A stretch of 64,000 nucleotides of DNA. It comes from Kryptolebias marmoratus (taxonomy: Eukaryota; Chordata; Actinopteri; Cyprinodontiformes; Rivulidae). Positions 24,240 through 38,160 of the stretch are shown here, in pieces (the first letter of the stretch is position 1; the number at the start of each line of letters is the position of its first letter). The translations under genes and the position numbers were made by a program. The notes beneath the pieces were generated by a model that saw nothing but the letters and a program-made list of their open reading frames with translations, was not told the origin of the DNA and ran no database searches. The DNA lies in contig NC_051439.1 in assembly GCF_001649575.2 (NCBI RefSeq), forward strand, positions 13,422,834 to 13,486,833. The letters are read 5' to 3'.

Positions 24240-27200
24240 TCAGATTTCTGTGGGGATGGCGCTGAACTCAATCGACTCGCCGTTCTGAAACAGCAGAAAA
24301 AAAGGATGAAAGGGTTAATATGGAGAACTGGGAGAGGCGACAAGTGTTTCAGCATTTCCTCACACACACACACACACACACACAAAAGCACAATGGTAAA
24401 GGTTAGTCTTGTGTGCTCAGGATTCACAAGACACTGTGAGCATGCACTTCAAATGTGACGCAGATTTTATGAATATCAGTCTTGACGCACATTCAGCTCA
24501 AACTCTATTCTAACAACTGGCTCAAATCAAATAAGTCTTTATTCATGCCTTTTTGAAATGATTATAGTGTTTTAAATCTTAGGAATGAGTCAAAAATGGA
24601 TTATTTTAGTCGTCAGAAGCTGATTGTCGAATTCTTTTCCTTCTTTTCTTGCAACTTCCTGTTTAAAAAGAATAAAGCAGCAAATCTTCACATTTTAGAC
24701 ACCAAATCGGACCAAAAAGCACTTTGTTTATTAAACTTTTTTCTGATTAGTTTTCTGTCAAGGCTGCACGGGGGTGCAGTGGTTAGTTAGCGATGTCACT
24801 GTCGTTTGCCTAATCAATGACAGCCTGCTAGGCCACCCACGCTTTTTAACCAGCGGACAAGGATTTATTATAGTTTTTAGTTTTATAACAACAAAAAAAA
24901 AGATTTCACCAAGCTGCTGATTCCCTCCAAATCATTTTAAAAAGACATTTAAAAGTCGTGTGATCTATTTTAAAAAATTACGTCTTAAAATAAATTTATT
25001 TGCTTTTTTTTCTTCTTACAAATCAGGCTCAATTAGAATCTCCAAGAAGTCTTAATTCATCACCTTTGGCCAACTCTGAGTTTCTTCAGAATGCTGGCAG
25101 ATGCATGTAGATGTTAATACGTTTGTCTGTGTTTTGACAAGTGAAACACTGATTTTTTTATATAAATGTAAAATGTGCCTCGACTACAATTATGTCAGCC
25201 GCTCAGGAGAATCGGCAGGATAAAAATATGAAATTATGGAAAGAGTGGGTGGATAACAAGCTAATGTACCTAAAAGAAAGGGGAGCCAAGGCAGCCATGC
25301 TCAGGGGGATCAAAGGTTCACTACATCTCATTTACCTCATCATCATCATATTCATCATACTCATTAAATTCACCAAATACTGTCTGCAATTCAACAAGAC
25401 AAGTAATTAAGAGGCAGCATTAAAACCCCGCAGGAATTTGAAGATGAGTGAAAATGGGAAACCGTGGTTACCATGGATTTGTTTCCTATGAGTTGGACTA
25501 AAAACGCCACCACTTCCTTTCTGCCGGCAGCTTCAGCCTGTGACAGACGAAAGGACACGTTTGATTTTTGTGATCTGAAGCTGGTTATTAACACAAAGCA
25601 AGTCTTCCTCAAACCCACCACTTGAACTGCTGTCTTTCCATCGTAGCCCAACGTCGTCAGATCTGCTCCAGCCAGGATCCAGATCTCCAGGCCATCTATG
25701 TCGCCACTGGCAGCCAGGCTGACACACAAAAGGACATTTTTATTACAAAAAAGCACCCCAAAAAATTTGTCTGAATTACATTCTGGGTGAAGTAAATTAG
25801 ATAACTGGATTTAGATAAAACAGAACAATCACAAAATGTACAGACGTTTTTGCTTCATCCTCACAGTGACTTTGACATTGTGGAGATAAAGGAGAAAAGG
25901 TGTGTTCCTGAAACTCTAAATTAGTCTGGAACAGTCTTGACAAAACTTGTTGAGTATCTTGAGGAGATAAAGAGCAGGGGCCACTCGGTGTCGTGTGCTT
26001 GCCTGCACTAGAGATGCAGATTGGATCCAAAGCTATGCTGCCAGGGAGCATTCCTACAGTTTGTGTAACAGTTGGATAACTGGTTGTACCTGTGGCAGTT
26101 ATGCAGGACGGGTCAGCAGAGATTGCGTTAAAACAGCTAAATCTGTGTGCGTGTGCGTGGGTGTACAGTTCGAAGACATGCCGTCTGACCTGCACAGTTC
26201 GGTTCCTGCTTCCTCCATCTGCTCTCTGGAGAAGTGGGCTCCGGTCCTCCTCAGCAGCTTCACGACGTCTTTGTGTCTTAAGTTTGATGACAAGCAGTGA
26301 AAGAGCTTCACTGTTAGTGTGTGGATAAAAGTAAAAGGCTGCTCTAAAATTAACAGATGTGCAAAATGCTACAAAGTCTGATAAGAACCCAATCTTCCTT
26401 CCTCGTTAGTTTTTATTCGTCTATTTATTTTAGACGATCAAATGGTCTTCAAAGACAGCTGCTCAACTGTAAAACACATTTCTGGAAAACACCAGCTGAA
26501 AACAAGCTTTCTTTTTCATTTCTTTCAATCCTACTCTTAAAAATACCTTAAAGGTGTTCTTTTAGCTTCAAGTCTGGCAACATCTCTGTCATACTTTCAA
26601 ATGTTTGTTAGAAACATTTTTTTTTCCAGCCGTGTGTTCTGAATCCTTACCATGTTAGTACGTTCCTCTTCCGTGAGACATCTAGATCCGGGTTCATCTT
26701 CAAAGTTTGATTAATTTACTGTTTCTACAAGCATTCACGGTGGCATCGATAAAAGACAGCTCTGAGGTCACGCATCCCCACATCATTACACTCCCACCTC
26801 CGTATATAACTCTCTGCTCTGTCTGTTTAACGCAAAGCTGAGTAAAACTGATTTATCTTTGTTTCATCTGATAAAAGTTGTGCTCCCAGCGTTAATCAGG
26901 CTCACTTTTTTTCATATATTCTCTGGCAAATAAAGTTCTGATTGGAGATTTGTTCTCAAGGATAAAACACGGTTTAATTAGTTTGGCATTCTGTCGGGTC
27001 CTTCACGCCATCATTTCATTAAAAGCACCTGTTCTGTTTGCCTATTTTTCAGAGCTGGGTTGTTTAGGCAATGCCCTGTCTTGTATAGTTTAATCAGAAG
27101 CTCTGATTAATGTCATTCAGTGCCTTATAATTACCAGTCTTTTGTCCTTTTTACATCTTATAAGACTGAAAACTCTTTTTAGTTCCTCTTATTTTTGGCC

Positions 27201-30200
27201 TATTCATAAGAAGTAATACTTTAAATGTCTATCTGGAGGTAATTCAGTAATCATACAGTGATGTCATCTTGAGACTTTTTAGCAATCAAGCCAAATTTCA
27301 CCGGGCTGAAATCAGTAAACCTTAATAGCTCCTGTTATTTTTCCACATTAAACACTGACTTGTTGAGTCAGTGTGGTAGTACCTGTTGTCTGGCAAGTTG
27401 GAGCAAGTTTCCTATCCCCCACAATGTTACACCCACGCAGTGACAGTCCCTTCGACAAGATATTCAGGCAAAACCGAACACAAAGCTGCTCACCGCTGAA
27501 CAGTAAAGCTGATTTTGGTTTAAATAAGTAAATAAAAAAAGAGTGCGTTTAGGCATTAGGGCACGTTAGTAAGGACGGGTTTGTTATCTCGTTTAGGATA
27601 TGTAGAGCAACATTCACAGAAACTACTAAAAGGACACAGAAGACTTCTAAAAGACTAAAGAGCTGGTATCTTTCATCTGTGAAACTGGGACCTAACTGGT
27701 AAGACTAGTTCAAACGACACTCCCCACATTTTCTCCAACTCCTCTTTCTCTCTGGCTCCCTGCCTTTCCTTATATGGGCATCTGGCTGAACTGCAGTCGT
27801 GAAAACATGCATCATGAATCCAGTTGGCAACTCAAACCTTCATTGTTATTAGACATTTAGAGTCATTTTGTTGAATAAATGAATGGAAGGGCGCTGCTGA
27901 GTAAGCTGTGTACGATTCAGCAGGAAGTGTTCTGTAACGACAGGTGTTTGTGCTCCGGTGCATCACTCCACCATCACAAAAGGAAACAAGTCCACACTTG
28001 CAGCACCAACCGTTAATAAAAAAAAAGACAACAACCATTTGGGACAGCTGTGACACATACGTTCTTCCCCTTCAGGCTCCGTAAAGCGCCAAAGCTGAAA
28101 CTTAAAGTCTGGCTTTTTCTCGCCGAATCTATGGCAAAAAAAACAGCTCTGATAAAAACAAACACCATCTAAACTGTCAGATGACAATTAGCCTAATTAG
28201 TTTGTAATTATCGCTGGCCTCTAAACTTCATTATGAGTTGCTCCCCTGGTTTCATTCGCTCCCAGCTGCAGCCGCTGCTCCCTTCTCTTCATTTAGGCAG
28301 AGCTGAATATTCCTGCCTCTAAGCAGCTCATTTAATGAAATCTGCTCTATGATAGCTATTACCAACATATTTTCAGCAAACACTCCGAAGTCTGTGAGGA
28401 ATAACAATTGTTGCTAATGGCCAAAGGGGGGATTTTAAACGTCTGCAACTTCATAAATGGCAACATTACTTTAATGGGCAGATAAAACAAAGACAGCGGC
28501 GCTCTTTGTGTCGTACCTGAAGCGCACAGCGTTGCAAAGAGGCGTGTCTCCGTAGCGATCTTTAGCGTGGACCGAGGCGCCGTGACTGAGGAGGTACTGC
28601 ACGAGTTTGAAGTGACCCTCGCAGGCAGCGATATGTAGAGGTGTGCGTCCATCAAAGTCCCCCAAACACAAGTTACTACCCTGTGACAGAAAAGGAAATC
28701 ATCGGTGCATGTGTGCTGGCCATCAAATCTAATGGAAAGGTCAAAACGTAAAGAGATTTGTTTATGTTTGTGTAGTTTTTTCTCAAAGAACTATAAAAAC
28801 ACAACAGCAAGCCACATTATATCTATTACAAAGACATTTATTATAAGGATAATGGGCACTTTGGTTAATAAAGTTTCAAATATACATGCACCATTGTAAA
28901 TATTGTGTCCAAAAGATCGTTTCTTTGTTTCTTTTTCCCCGAAATTTCAAGCCGAAGTTTACCTGCGTGCGTTGACCTCACAAACCAAACATGAGAAGAT
29001 AAGATACACCAAATGCTTCCCTGCTGATGATTTTTAAATAACTGTGTTTAAAGTCTGTGGCATAGATTTCATCAGCCTTTCAAAGCCAATATGGTTTTTA
29101 TTGGCATAGTGTGCGTCTTAAATTTGTTATTGTTTTTATGGCACAATCAAAACTAGATAATTAGCAACTCTGTATTAGTGCAGAGATCACAGTGTGGTTT
29201 ACCATTTCTCTTAGAGCATCCAGGGCCTCTATGTCTCCGATCTTCGCAGCAGCACACGCCAGCGGAGGAGTTAGAGCGTTACGGATGGCTTCCAGCTCCT
29301 TCAGACACCAGAGACGAGAAAATTCAACAACATGCAGTTTGGCTCAAATGACCCAACATCCACTTCTGTTAGATTTTGAATTAGAATACCTTTCACAAAG
29401 TATTTTTCTGTTGTACGTTTCAGCTCAGCTTAGCTTGACTCTACCTGTTTTTTTCCCCCTCAGTATTGTACAGAATCACCTTAGCTGTGGTTGCAAGCAA
29501 GCTAGGACTGGTCAGAGTGAATCATCACTAGCAGCAGCAATATTTCTGCAGCTGTGTTAAACTCCTGACAACTAAGTATAACATCTATATGCATTACAGC
29601 ACATAAACTGTAACATATATTTACTGCTAAAATATATCCATTACATCTATCCTCAGAGGAAGCTGATGATTCTGCAACGTAAGGCCTACTCTGACATACA
29701 TCAAATTTTATGTCATATCTCACCCATTTAACCCAGTGTGGCTACGATCAGCCTCGCCTAACCACAAGGGCAAAATGAGGGGAAAAAAAGATGCTAAAAG
29801 TCAGAAACCCTGAGTTAAATTGAGCTACACTGTGGAATAAAAAACACAAAACGAAAAGCCTGGACTTGTGAGTTATTGTTTTGTCATCAATCACTGGCAA
29901 AACAACGTGTTTGTTGGAAATCCTGCTCAGTAGCTGCAGAGCTGCAGCATGCCCGCTCACCTCCTTGCAGCTGATACTCAGCGACTTGGCAATGACCTGG
30001 ATAAACCGGCTGTCGCTCAGACACAGTTTGGCTCCGTCAAGGTTAGCGCTCATTTCGCCCCGCAGGTTCTCAGCCATCATCTGGAGGAGGCCACAAATAA
30101 AAACCTTCAGAGTTGCCTTTGACGCTTCTTTTGCTTCATACATAAAGTGTTGAAAGTGAGTGGATAGACCTTTTTCTTGGCATCCAGACTGAGCTCTTTC

Positions 30201-33200
30201 TTGGCCAACACGTAGGACAGTTTTGACAAAGCAGCCTCAGGAGTCATGTCACCCCCAGCTAACAGGCCTGCATCCATCAACACCTAAAGACAAACCAAAT
30301 CGAAGAAACAAGTCGTTTGATTCCTTCTCTGTAACCTGAACATTATAACGTTTGATGAATGGTCGAGATGCGCTCCAACCAACTACCATGCCCGTGGCGT
30401 AGGACGCTGACACGGTCCCCCTCAGGCACTGTGTGCAGTTCACGATGATGACACCAGCGTCGGTAGCTTTCTTCAGCTCCGCCAGCAGGTCAGGACGGTT
30501 ATCGGGGGCATTTCCGCTCCCGTAGGTCTCCAGGACGACGCCCTGCATGGGTGGCTGCAGGAAAGCCCTGACCTGGACACAGATTTCAAAACGGGACAAA
30601 TTTATGGCTAAACGAACGGCACAGAACCAAATAGAGAAATTAGTATTCCATGTTATTTTTCCTGCAGTGCTTTTCCCTCTTATTCATGGGACCATTCCTG
30701 CTCCTAAAAGCCCATCTGGTCCCATCTCAGAAACCAGTATCTTAATCACTAGTTGGCTGGTGGGCTCTGGGAGGCCCCATACCACATCATTAACCATGGC
30801 ATATGACTAGGGCAGCAGATGACTTCAACGGCAGCAAGGAGGGCAATTAATCTGAAGCCATTAGCAAGCATAAAGTCACTTGGCAAGTTAAACTGTGAGA
30901 AGGAGGTGGCATTTAAAGTTCCAAGTTAAGTCAGTATTTTGGGGCATAATTAGTGGCTGGACAAGGAAGGTGCGACACAAATCTCCAATCAAGCTTTCAC
31001 AAGAAAAAAAACCTGGTGCCGAACCAAAACAGTGGCTCATCAAGGCAGTAAAAGGCTGTACGAAAGCCTTGATGGCAGAGGTGGGCAGTGGGAGCAGATT
31101 GAGACAGTAAAGCAACTCTCCCAGTAGCCTCTGCAGGGGGAGGTGCGGCTAAATAGTACAGTATCCGAGCCAATCCTTCCCCTTTTACAGGGTGATTTGA
31201 CATGGCCCATAACTTTGTCCCATCTTTTTCTGGCCAAAGCGTTGACGGCCGTTTATAACAACTAAAAAAAAAGGATGAGAATATTTCATTTAAAGTTGGC
31301 TATATTTCACTACAGTTTGGGCAAAAAAACAACAGTCTGCTACCTTTAAATCTAATTTTAAGTCCTTTTTTTGCCATGGAAAGTCATATCATCATTCTTG
31401 GTCTAAAGAACTGAACAATGCTGACTTTTTTTTTAAAAGAAACTTAAACTGAGGATTATGTTATTAATGATATTTCAGACCTTTAAAATGCTCCCTTTAT
31501 ATCATAATGAGATGAAACATCAGCTGTTTTACTGACAACAACAAGCTTGTCTTTGACAGAAACGTGATTGGAAAGAGTCATTTGCTGATTAAATGCTCAC
31601 TCATGCTGTGTGACCTTACATATGCACGATAAAATAATTTATTTGAGTTTTTGACTTTTGAATTGATGGGGCTTTTGTCCTGCTGACTGGTAAAACTTTT
31701 AATATAACGAGTAGTTTGGACAGAGACCTAGTTTAACTTACAGTAGAAGAAGTGATTCCCGGGAAGAGGCGAAGCAGACCCACGTTCCGGTTCAGCTCTG
31801 TTGAAACTTGAAACTTTGCTGTGGTGTTTGCCCTCCAAACAGTATCCCAGTTGACTAAAGAAAAGACGACAACAGGCTGGAAAAATCTTTTTAAATAACT
31901 AAAGTGATTGAAATGCAGACTGGAGTATTTTATGCATCACTGACTTGAAATATCAACTTCAGCTGTAGCCAGAGGAGCCAAGTTAGGAGAGGAGAAAGCG
32001 TTGAAACTCCCAGCATCCACCTTGGTGACACGATTTCCTCTGTAAAGCTTGTTGAAGAAGTATAAGCACACCTGAAATAAGAAAAAGATGTAGGTCAGGG
32101 GTGATAACATTGTGCCGAATAAATCAGCTTGCTGAGCTCTGATTTTCTAACATATTTTACCTAAAATAACTGAACTAAACAAAATTTTAGTTGCCTTTAA
32201 AAGCGATATTAGTGCAAAACTGGTTCTTTCAAGCTGCGTAGATCTTAATGTTTTTAATTGAAAACGCTCAGCGTTTTTATTTGAATATGTTTATTCATTT
32301 ATGTTTGTTTTAAATTAATGAAATCGGGTTTGAGGTGCTCTGGTTGAGACGCACTTCTTTCGTACAAACGTCGCTCCTCCTGAACGCTCGTGGTGAATAA
32401 CCCGTGCAGAAAGACTTCAGCGTCATTCCTGTTCTGCTAACTGCTGTTTGGTCTTGCGAAACACCTCAATAGAAAGCATTCTCTCAACGGTTTCACGCCT
32501 GCCTTTGTTAAACAAGTTGTGTCGCCTCAACATTTTCAATATGCTGAATACACCAGTTCATTCAGAGTTTATTTAGAAACCTAACACACTAAAATAATAA
32601 AAAGATGTATTAGGAAAAAACATTCAGGGTTACAGCAGCTTTTAGAGTTCCTTCTTTTAGTGTGATACATTCTTTTCTAATAGTTATCTCACCTCAGGAA
32701 TGACAAACTGGCCAGCGATCAGCAGTGCCCCCAGCAGGTTGTCTCTGCCGTCGTTCCTCAGCTCGTAGATGGGCACCTTAACACGGAACGTCAGCATGTA
32801 AAAGTCTGCAGGAACACTTTGCAGGTTCGTAGATTCGCCATGTGGAAAGGAGCAGCTCCTACCTGGGAGCCGGTGAGAACGATCGGTTTCCCCAAATTCT
32901 CACACATGAAGGACAGGGCAGAGGCTGTGTAAGCCATGGTGTCTGTGCCGTGAAGGATGACGAAACCGTCGTAGTTTTCGTAGTTTTTCTGGAGGAAACA
33001 GAGCACATAATGAGCAGCGGTCTACATGTAAGTCATTTCTTTAAAGCGCCATTTAATGAGCCGCTTCAGCGTCACATTAAAAAGACATTTAGTGTTTATT
33101 TTCTTTGAAAACAGAGTCAGTTAAAAACCTATAATGAAATAAACGGAGAGACAAGTACCTCAATGTCCTTTCCAAGTCTGCCCCAGTCATCAGTGGTCAT

Positions 33201-34183
33201 ATTGGAGGAGTCCAGCAGAGGACTGTACTCCAGGATGGTGTAGATTATCCTCTTGTTTAATTTATTCAAACTGGAAGGGAACGCAGGGAACTCATGAGTT
33301 CATAACTTTATTACAAAAGGGTTAACACTTGAGAGAACAAACAGCTAAAATATACTTATTAGTGAAGTTAATGACTGCAAATGCATTCACTTCAAACGTT
33401 ATGTTTAACGATTGTTTATGATTATTCTGCTCATTTAGAAAAGTTAAGTCAAGTCCCAATTAAAGCGAGGAAGTGTGTATGAAGTAGCGTAAAGAAATGA
33501 TAATAATTCTGAGTTTACGAGGTGAGTCTACTGAGCTGGGCCTTCTGACTGAACAGCAAACTGCCAATTCCTGTTTTTACACATGCAGAAAGAATTTCAG
33601 AGGTGGACAAAGGGAGACGTGCTGTCGTACAGGTACAGGTACAGGTACAGATAGAGAGCACACTGTTGTGTCGAGTTATACCACTGGGTTCTGTAAATAC
33701 AGGCAACTCATGGTTCTTCTGACTCATCTCAGATTAAAGAAAATGCCCGCGTGTTTCCATTCCGCCAAAGATGAGCGAGGAAAGTGTTATATGTAAAACA
33801 CATCAAACTGAGGCGTCGAGTGACGGCCTGTGGAAGGCAGGGCTCAGCAGAGGCGCAAATGGTTTTGTTTCTAACCCTTTAAAAAAAGAAAACAGGGTGG
33901 AATCCCCCACCACTACCACCACGTTATCGTGGGGCCATGTAACATAGAGAGAGGAGCTGAAAGGAACAGCAGGGGGAAGAACAGGCGACACCCCAGCCCA
34001 TCCAACCAGGGGGTCCTACAGACACTCCACTAATTAGCCTCTAGTCCAAACACAACCCTGGAACATATGTTGCTGCTAATCGTAGAGCTGAAGTACCACA
34101 GTTCAAATCACCAATTATTCATTTATCTGTTCATGTGCCCCTGGGTCTACCAACGCTAAGAGCCCTGATAGTATAACAATAAT

Positions 34184-34217
<34 letters not shown>

Positions 34218-37200
34218 AAGACTGGGGGTTGAGAGCATCACCTTAGCATCTAATGAAAAAGACTTTTCAATAAATCAATAAATGAATTCTTTGAGCAGAA
34301 ATAAGACAAAGACTTAAGTATTTGCATATCATCAAAGTATGCTCATGCAACTCACATATCAGGTATTATTCATTTATAAACTCAAGAGGAGCAGCTATCA
34401 TAGATGTATTATACAGGAACCAGCAGGAACCTTTTTACATAAAGCTGCCATTTTGTATTTTTGGGACACTTGTGTTGTGGAGTTTTAAGTCCCGCCCACT
34501 CCTCCCCCGCACACGTGGGGTTTTCTTTAAACCCTGTAATAATAACTCATTACTGCTAAACATGTTAGAAAGATGACTATCTGAACATACAGCAGCGACT
34601 GTCTGAGGTGTGCTTTTACTGTTTAACAAGGGCAACATCCTGTTTGTTAACGCAGAAGGGTCGGGACTTAAAATGGTTCTGTTCACCTGGGCTCTGGTCC
34701 GAGGTCTGCCTATATGCAGTCTTCGGCCAATACGAAGACGTAAAAAAAAAGACAGGAAACGTCTTTGGATTAGAACTTTAGAAGTTTAAAGCAGAGAATA
34801 AAATAAAAGAAGAAAAAGACTTACTAAAACCAACTACATGGAGCTGCTTCATTAAAAGTTAGCATTATACTGTGATCAATGTTTTTTTAAGTCTTTTTAA
34901 GTGTTGTACCTATGTCATGAAAGCAATCCTTATTGGAAAAAGTGCTGTTTTATTGTTACACGAGCATCGTAACATCACTATGCTGCCCACAGGTGTTCCT
35001 GCCTTTTAGCTGGCTTAGCTAGCTCGGGCCTGACTAATGTTCATTATTTTAAAAAACGCCAATTATCTGCCTAATTGATACTTTTCTTCTTTTGCTATTG
35101 TTGCCACTTCGGTAGCCAACAAAAGCAGTCCATGCTCTTCGCTTTGCAGCACACATAAGACTAAACAAAACCAACATACGTGACGCAAACTAAAACCAAA
35201 CAAAATGATCTCTCAGAGTGATTATCTCTCTAACGCGTTAAAGCAGCCGGCCTGCTGAGAAAAGACTACACATCAGCAAGCGGGGAGTAGAAAGAAAAAA
35301 AAAAACAACAACTTCCAAGCCACGTTTTGTCTAACTGCCAAAGGCCATGTTGGCATGCACTTCCTCTTTAACAACTGCTCCCGAGGATGACACACGGACG
35401 CGAACGCACTGACAGGCGAAGCGAAGGCACACGCCATGCTGCCGGTTTCACGGCACCTGTGATACTGGAGACCGGAGTGGGGCGTTGGCTTTCTGTTAGA
35501 GTGACAAATGGAGTTTAGGGTCATTAAAACAGCTTCAAGGAAGGAGGTGTTTCCATTTGAACGTTTACAATCTAGGGCTGTGTTAGTTCCATTAAAAAAA
35601 AAAAAGTAAAACATTAGATGAAATAATCTACTCGTTAGGGAAACAGTTGGTTCATTAGGTCCAGTGGATGACTTCATCGTGCATGCAGGAAATGAAAATG
35701 ACAACCCTTTAGGTTGAAAATATTCCCACCAACCTCACATGATGCTCACTTGGTGATCTTCTATGTACCAGATTATTATGTTTTTGGAAAATATATAAAT
35801 CAAACAACAGTTAAAAAAAACTTGTTAAATAATATTCTGACATATTCTTTGTTTTCCTGTTTTTTTGCAAAATCAACAATAAAAAACAGTCAAACATTTA
35901 GCCTTAAATGATGTATTTCAGCGTGAATGTGTGTAAATAAAGGTGCAGCTGTGCGCTGACTGAGCTGATGGGACTTACGGCAGGACCAGCGAGTTCTCAG
36001 ACCCGTAGTACTCATACATGGAGGTCTGCTGGGCATAAAGCTCATCGTGGAGGATGGGCAGCTTGCGCAGGCTTCGCACGAGCGCGTTGGCTTTGGGGGC
36101 GAGAACTGTGGATTACAACGATGGAGTAAGTTAAGAGCTTGTTCTTTGATGGTCGTCATTGTCTCAACAAAACGGCACCAACAGTCTCACACTGAACCCT
36201 AGAGGTAAATGTAAGAAATTACATTGTTACAAATACTATGTACATGCCAACAAACTGAAATTATGATAAACAATCCACTTGGAAAGATATGTACTTTTGC
36301 TAATCAAACAAAACACTGAAATTATGACATAAAGATCTAATTTCTCTAATCTAATTTCTTTATTCTTTGCTTACAAGAAGCCAAACATTGTTGTAATCTT
36401 ATAAAGTGGTCGTAAACAATACTTCTCCGGGGTTTATGAAGATCTTTTTATCACCCACTGCTGAAAGCACAGGCAGAGCTACACAGTTTGTCCCCGTGTC
36501 GTCACCAGTTGCTGAGTGCTGACTTTAATGAACCTTTCAGAAACTCATCACCGAGTTGACGCCCAGAGCTGATTAACTGTAACAGCCAGCCTGACTCAAC
36601 ATGGTCGCCACGGCAAGGGGATCTTAGCAAACACCAGTTTTACAGATAATATTGCGTTAAACCTTGGTGTGGTAGTAGCCGAGGCTGATCCCCCAACTTA
36701 TACTCTGAGTGCTAACTGGTCTGTGTTTACAGCTATGAAATCAGCTCTAACTGTGTGCAAAATAGCTCACGAGTCACTGAACGGACTTTACTGTTGAGCT
36801 ACACATTGCTATCGTTTTAAATCTTGCAAGTTGTTTGGAAATAATAAGAACACCCACACATTTTGTTGTTGCATGACCTCAAGTGTGGAAATAAAAACCA
36901 TGAATGTAATAATAATGACATATCTTGATGTTCAGGGGGCTCATACATGGCTTACGGTAAGATCTGTTAGTCAGAGAGGGAAGTTAATCTCTTAACAGGG
37001 AGGACAGCTCTGGTAAAGGTCAGTGTTTATTTGTCAAACAGCATGAATTCAAAGCTGCAGCGCTGTGCAAAAGTTTTCAACCACCTCTAATTCTTTTAGA
37101 CTTATATAAAAAAAAGAAAGAAAACAAAGTAGGTCCAAAAGTGAAGGGATGGCTTGCACAGAACAAGTGCCTGGATCCCATACGTACTCTGATCGCTGAT

Positions 37201-37903
37201 TAACAGTTTTAGGTGTTGTGTAAGTTGTGTAATGTCCCCATGTCAACATCTGGTTATTCATTCAGTGGAGATGTTCTGCCTGCTTCCCTCTGATGTTTAA
37301 CTGTTAAAAGTAACCCGGTGTAGCCGTAAGATTATTGTTTCTGTTAACTAAACAGCCATGGATGCTACTAAAATGGTGGTGTGTTTGATTTGGAAGACAT
37401 GGATGGTTTTCTCCTGTGCACCAGGGTTGTTTTTTCCCCTCACCTAAGGGTGGTTTAAGTTCGGCTGCTCGCTGTTGTGATCAAGTATCAGCTGCGCCAC
37501 GATGTTCCCCGCGCGCTATTTTAGGATCCACGTGCCAATTGTTGTCACGCAGGGTTTTAATCCGAGAAAACATGTGACAAGGCGAGCCCCGAACCGAGCC
37601 TCTCCCTCCTCCTTGGGTAAAATAACACCGACCTGAGGTCAGTTTCCTACCGTTGTCGTGCAGCGTCATCCCGATGGTCCCGCCGGTGTTGATGACCAGG
37701 ACCCGGGACTCGTCGGCGAACGGCGACGCGACCGGCTCGTTCTCCACTGAGCTGCAGCTCGACAGCTTCCGCCTCCGGCGCGGGTGCAGCTGGACGCCCG
37801 TGGGAGAGACATCGTTGGTTTCTATGAGGTTGAGAGACGGCTGAGACAGAGCGCGGCCGAGGGACATCCGGGATGCGGGACCGTTGCTGCTGAACTCCGC
37901 CAT
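24240..37903 (-). CDS. aspg: Asparaginase / 60 kDa lysophospholipase-like protein with ankyrin repeats (aspg), complete
   Basis: Sixteen coding exons join with consistent phase (minus strand, upper-lower): 37903-37651, 36105-35979, 33270-33159, 32988-32863, 32776-32693, 32071-31945, 31854-31742, 30572-30387, 30283-30170, 30080-29961, 29298-29203, 28680-28517, 26276-26190, 25718-25619, 25537-25472, 24284-24240 (stop TGA). The product is 639 aa. The type I asparaginase domain (about 68-435) has TGGTIG at 73-78 (catalytic Thr76), HGTDTM at 177-182 (Thr179/Asp180) and GNRVTK with Lys251, the residues used by bacterial AnsA-type enzymes. The C-terminal part (about 455-625) holds ankyrin-type repeats ([39 protein letters not shown]). 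The human homologue (573 aa) has asparaginase, PAF-acetylhydrolase and lysophospholipase activities assigned to it and is cytosolic. The first ~65 residues are an extension absent from the human form. Exon-by-exon similarity makes the identity secure. Confidence 0.95.
24361..24384. repeat. (CA)12 microsatellite in aspg intron 15
   Basis: An uninterrupted CA run 80 bases upstream (in gene sense) of the last aspg exon. Confidence 0.97.
26690..27010 (-). mobile_element. Decayed Tc1/mariner transposase fragment in aspg intron 12
   Basis: Read on the minus strand, frame fragments appear in the order of a Tc1-type transposase: an LREYxKK-like piece, [11 protein letters not shown] (compare WxxVLWSDETK), then [10 protein letters not shown] at 26801-26772 (the conserved GGGSxMxWGC block), followed by a short open stretch. 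Stops and frameshifts interrupt it, so it is a fossil. Terminal inverted repeats were not identified. Confidence 0.65.
33627..33650. repeat. (GTACAG)4 tandem repeat in aspg intron 2
   Basis: Four perfect copies of the hexamer. Confidence 0.95.
34186..34214. repeat. (GT)n microsatellite in aspg intron 2
   Basis: A perfect GT run of about 29 bases. Confidence 0.97.
36530..36795 (+). repeat. Dispersed repeat, copy D (diverged, rearranged) in aspg intron 1
   Basis: It shares CTTTCAGAAA, AGCTGATTAACT, ACAGATAAT and TTGGTGTGGTAGTAGC with the copy at 15.1 kb. A block resembling the start of the element (GCAAAATAGCTCACGAGTCA) lies after the end (36758-36793), so this copy is rearranged or joins two fragments. 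Confidence 0.65.
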
Positions 37904-38160
37904 GGTCGCGCGCCGAAGTGGCGCTGCCCCTTTAAAACCGTTAACTGGAGCGCCGCGCGCTTCACCGCGTTATGTGACGTCTGTCCGGGTTCACGAGCGC
38001 AAAACAAATTCCTACAGGTACACACTGATGTCGCAAACAGAGGCCGAATGAATAATTCAGTTATAAATTAATTTCCTAACTATTCGAATCCAGCACATCT
38101 TGAACCCTTAGGTTTGCCAAACTTCCGCGCTGACGTCACACGCATGGGCGTGGCCACACA
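37904..38160 (-). promoter_or_regulatory. aspg promoter with full CRE palindrome
   Basis: CpG-rich DNA upstream of the aspg ATG. TGACGTCA, the full cyclic-AMP response element, is at 38131-38138, and a half site (GTGACGTC) is near 37973. The transcription start was not determined. Confidence 0.5.

Noticed and set aside
24763..24800. GGCTGCACGGGGGTGCAGTGGTTAG-like piece resembling the start of a common fish repeat
   Set aside because: Only about 35 bases match and the rest of the element is absent; too short to annotate.
25192..25410. Plus-strand small open frame with a C-terminal hydrophobic segment, antisense in aspg intron 15
   Set aside because: Hydrophobic part comes from ATC/ATT simple sequence; no supporting promoter, poly(A) site or family match.
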